Positions 61,835-64,000 of a stretch of 64,000 nucleotides of DNA are shown in pieces. Source of the DNA: Opitutaceae bacterium. GTDB taxonomy: Bacteria > Verrucomicrobiota > Verrucomicrobiia > Opitutales > Opitutaceae. Positions within the stretch are counted from its first letter, which is position 1, and every line of letters starts with the position of its first letter. The stretch covers positions 62,001-126,000 of the forward strand of contig JAUSID010000097.1 of assembly GCA_030648295.1 (NCBI GenBank), read 5' to 3'. Below the pieces are notes generated by a model. The model was not told the DNA's origin. It did no database searches and saw only the letters and a program-made list of their open reading frames with translations. The position numbers and the translations under genes were made by a program.

Positions 61835-63156
61835 GCGAGAATGGCACCCGTCGCGCGCAGGGTGTCGCGCAGGGCGGAGACATCGATGTCGCCGGCGGGC
61901 GTGTTCGTCCGGGCCGCGGTCGCCGCTGCTGTGCCAGCGGCCTGGCCCATCGCCATGCACTGGCCCATCGAGCGAACGCTCGCGTGCGCATCGTGCGTCG
62001 CGGAAAAGCAGCGGCCGGCGACAAGCACATTCTCGGTGTCGCGCGGCACGAGCGTGCGATAGGGGATGCCGACGCACTGTCCGTCGGGAAGGTAGAGCCA
62101 TTTCGTGTCCGCGCCTTCGTGATGGTCCTCGATCGGTGCGCCGCAAAGCCCGATCTGGTCCTCGAATTGTCGGGCCGAAAGGACGTCGTCCTTGGTCAGT
62201 CGATACAGGCCGTGCACGCGGCGTGTCTCCCGAACACCGATCTGTGCGCCGAAGGTGGCGAGCCGCGCCTGCCCGTATCCGGGGACGCGGTCGCGGAGGA
62301 AGCGGATGTATTCCAGCGCCTGCTCGCGGCCATCCATTTCGGCTGCGGCGAGCAGCGCGGGATCGGTGGCGTTGATCACGGTGCCGTTCGGGCGGCGCGC
62401 CACGGAGCCGAGCCGCGTCATGATCGTCGCCGTCATGTGCTCGACCGGCGTGATGTGATCGCTGCCTTCGCGGCGGGGAAGGTTGTAGCCGAGTGTGTCG
62501 GCGGCCTCGGCCATGAGCGCGTGAAGCTGCTCCTTCTTGAGCGATTTTCGCCTGGGCACGTCGACGTTGGCCATGCGGAAGGTCGTGGTCAGCGTCTGCG
62601 CGGGAGCCTCGGCGCCGGCGAGTTCAAAGGGTACACCGGCCAGCGCGCAAACGTCGGCGTCGCCGGACGCGTCGACCAGCACCTTGGCGCGGATGAACTG
62701 CAGCCCGGCTTTCGTGGCGACAATCACGCCGTCGAGGTGCGCTCCGCGTCGGACCACATCCTGGACGAAGGCGTGCAGCAGCACGTGCACGCCCGCCCGG
62801 CGCACGAGCCGCTCCCACGCGACCTTGAGCTCGTCGGGATGATAGGTGATGCCGGTGCCCGCGCCGAAGGTGTTTGGTCGTTCGACGACGGGCCCGATGG
62901 CGCGCAGCTCGGCGATGAGCTCGTCCGGGATGCCACCCACGACCTTGCGGTTGGTTTTTCCAGGGGTGTAGAAGCCGTAGAAGGTATCGAGCACCGCCGT
63001 CGACGTGCCACCGAGGAATGGCAGCTTCTCGATGACGATGGTGCGCGCGCCGGATCGGCCGGCGGCTATCGCAGCCGTGGCACCGGCCGAGCCCGAACCG
63101 ATGACCGCGACGTCGAACTCGCCGTAGAGCGGAAGCGCTTTGCTGTAGGCGAACAT
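61831..63156 (-). CDS. FAD-dependent oxidoreductase (FAD_oxidored family)
   Basis: Flavoprotein of 441 residues with an N-terminal FAD-binding loop GSGSAG (20-25), EKLPFLGGTST (43-53) and KVLVDASGDADVCALAGVP in the middle. The C-terminal block, with NVLVAGRCFSATHDAHASVRS and GQCMAMGQAAGTAAA, is typical of PF12831-type proteins. These are common next to sugar-degrading genes in Verrucomicrobiota and Planctomycetes, but their substrates are mostly unknown. ATG 63156 forms a TGATG junction with the SIS gene. No signal peptide is visible, so it is probably cytoplasmic. Confidence 0.88.
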   Translation of the reverse strand: MFAYSKALPLYGEFDVAVIGSGSAGATAAIAAGRSGARTIVIEKLPFLGGTSTAVLDTFYGFYTPGKTNRKVVGGIPDELIAELRAIGPVVERPNTFGAGTGITYHPDELKVAWERLVRRAGVHVLLHAFVQDVVRRGAHLDGVIVATKAGLQFIRAKVLVDASGDADVCALAGVPFELAGAEAPAQTLTTTFRMANVDVPRRKSLKKEQLHALMAEAADTLGYNLPRREGSDHITPVEHMTATIMTRLGSVARRPNGTVINATDPALLAAAEMDGREQALEYIRFLRDRVPGYGQARLATFGAQIGVRETRRVHGLYRLTKDDVLSARQFEDQIGLCGAPIEDHHEGADTKWLYLPDGQCVGIPYRTLVPRDTENVLVAGRCFSATHDAHASVRSMGQCMAMGQAAGTAAATAARTNTPAGDIDVSALRDTLRATGAILA

Positions 63157-63998
63157 CACGTGCGGCGGCTGGACGCGGGGACGGCCGGATTGTGCAGCGC
63201 ACGGGCGTAGCGCGCGCGCTGGTCGCGAATCCAGGCATTGTAGGTGTCGCGTGTGTCCTTGAGGTGCATGTTGCGCAGCACATGATGCCGCACGCCGCGG
63301 GCGTCGAGCTCGCGGAGCGTGAGTTCGTTGAGACACTGCACGATGCTCAGCGCCCCGATCGACGAGACCGGGCAGATGGCATACGTGTCGGTGCGGCCGG
63401 CGACCGTCACGCTGGTGTCACCCACCGGCATTGCGTTGTCGAGGAGGTGCACAGCGGAGCCGCCTTCCTGCGCGATGTGCCAGAATGTTTTTCCCGAGGT
63501 GTGTTTGGGCGCGCCCTGGCGGGCCTGCTCACGCGAACAAAGCAGCACGAGTGGATGCGCGGGATACCGCCGGCGCCACGCCAGCGCGATGTCGACCGCC
63601 ACAGCGGTCTGGCCGGTCGCGGAAACCGCGAGCAGCGGTTCGCCGGGCGCGATGTCGAATTCGTCGAGCAGCTGTTCGCCGAGGCCTTCCACCTTCTCAA
63701 GCGCCTGGTTCAGACGGATGCCATTCGGGCCGACGACATCGGTGAACGACGTGAGGCCGACCTGGAGGATGGGATGAAAACCGGTGAGCGCGCCCATCCG
63801 GATGCACAGCTCCTCGACCGCCAGTCGCGAGTGGCCGTTGGCATAAACGTGGACGAGACCACCGGTGGCAATCGCGTCGGCGAAGAGGGTGGCGACCGTC
63901 CGCAGCGCCGGCTCCTGCGCCCTGAGCGCCGCACGGACGGTTTCCAGCCGGTCCGGAAATTCAAGAGGTGAGGTGGGCGCAGACGACGAGGTGCTCAT
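63156..63998 (-). CDS. SIS domain protein (phosphosugar-binding)
   Basis: A 280-residue SIS-fold protein, likely a phosphosugar isomerase, etherase or regulator. It has the glycine-rich VHVYANGHSRLAVEELCIRMG segment (48-68) and the second loop LLAVSATGQTAVAVDIALAW (122-141), which replace the classic SRSG and SGS loops. A conserved KHTSGKTFWH region follows. The enzymatic role is uncertain; the long form (over 240 residues) resembles the SIS_2/UPF0309 group. It heads the coupled operon SIS, FAD oxidoreductase, ROK kinase, SDR. The start ATG at 63998 lies at the right edge of the window, so upstream context is missing. Confidence 0.87.
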   Translation of the reverse strand: MSTSSSAPTSPLEFPDRLETVRAALRAQEPALRTVATLFADAIATGGLVHVYANGHSRLAVEELCIRMGALTGFHPILQVGLTSFTDVVGPNGIRLNQALEKVEGLGEQLLDEFDIAPGEPLLAVSATGQTAVAVDIALAWRRRYPAHPLVLLCSREQARQGAPKHTSGKTFWHIAQEGGSAVHLLDNAMPVGDTSVTVAGRTDTYAICPVSSIGALSIVQCLNELTLRELDARGVRHHVLRNMHLKDTRDTYNAWIRDQRARYARALHNPAVPASSRRT

Positions 63999-64000
63999 TA

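Noticed and set aside
60871-62146. Two separate genes in place of one frameshifted ROK gene
   Set aside because: The two frames carry complementary, non-overlapping halves of one ROK protein and meet at a G7 run; neither half alone is a complete family member.

Overview
The window is GC-rich, densely coded chromosomal DNA from a Gram-negative-type bacterium. It carries an LpxL-type acyltransferase, ADP-heptose-type glycosyltransferases (GT), and an outer-surface polysaccharide locus. The gene content, the frequent GTG/TTG starts and the abundance of short intergenic tandem repeats fit Verrucomicrobiota, most likely Opitutaceae. That assignment is inference; no rRNA or other marker in the window settles it. 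No tRNA, rRNA, CRISPR array, transposase or prophage gene was found.

Layout. 1-4335: an OppD-type ABC ATPase, a fused lipid A-type acyltransferase/heptosyltransferase, and a second GT9 enzyme. 4502-8912 (+): serS-tilS-ftsH. 8913-10636: a regulatory intergenic region with two identical 19-bp palindromes, then a UDP-glucose dehydrogenase of the animal type. 10736-16262: alr and tsaB (-), then tig-clpP-clpX (+). 16434-19997: M42 aminopeptidase (-), hisA (+) and a flavin disulfide reductase (-), separated by inverted arrays of 7-8 bp tandem repeats.

20111-57358 (all -): a 34-gene, 37-kb polysaccharide locus read right to left. About 20 of its 33 junctions are 4-nt ATGA/GTGA/TTGA overlaps. It begins with a 1015-residue asparagine-synthase/GT4 fusion, followed by a Wzm/Wzt-type ABC exporter and two methyltransferases. 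Then come roughly twenty GT domains (GT4, GT2, GT11, exostosin/GT47 and three GT-A proteins of unclear family), four FkbM methyltransferases, three O-acyltransferases and two Wzy/WaaL-like membrane proteins. It ends with a polyisoprenyl-phosphate hexose-1-phosphate transferase that would start the glycan. The likely product is a highly decorated (methylated, acylated, possibly amidated) surface glycan. The nearby ugd could supply UDP-glucuronate, and the asparagine-synthase domain could amidate a uronic acid (inference).

57590-60083: DJ-1/PfpI protein (-), then a YeeZ-like SDR, ybaB and recR (+). 60092-63998 (-): SIS protein, FAD oxidoreductase, ROK kinase (frameshifted in a G7 run) and SDR, all translationally coupled. 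This looks like a carbohydrate-processing operon of unknown substrate.

The most unusual layer is non-coding. Several families of degenerate 7-8 bp tandem repeats and short perfect palindromes with 3-nt loops sit at gene boundaries. They form long inverted pairs between genes and in places supply stop codons, start codons or short peptide tails of the neighbouring proteins.
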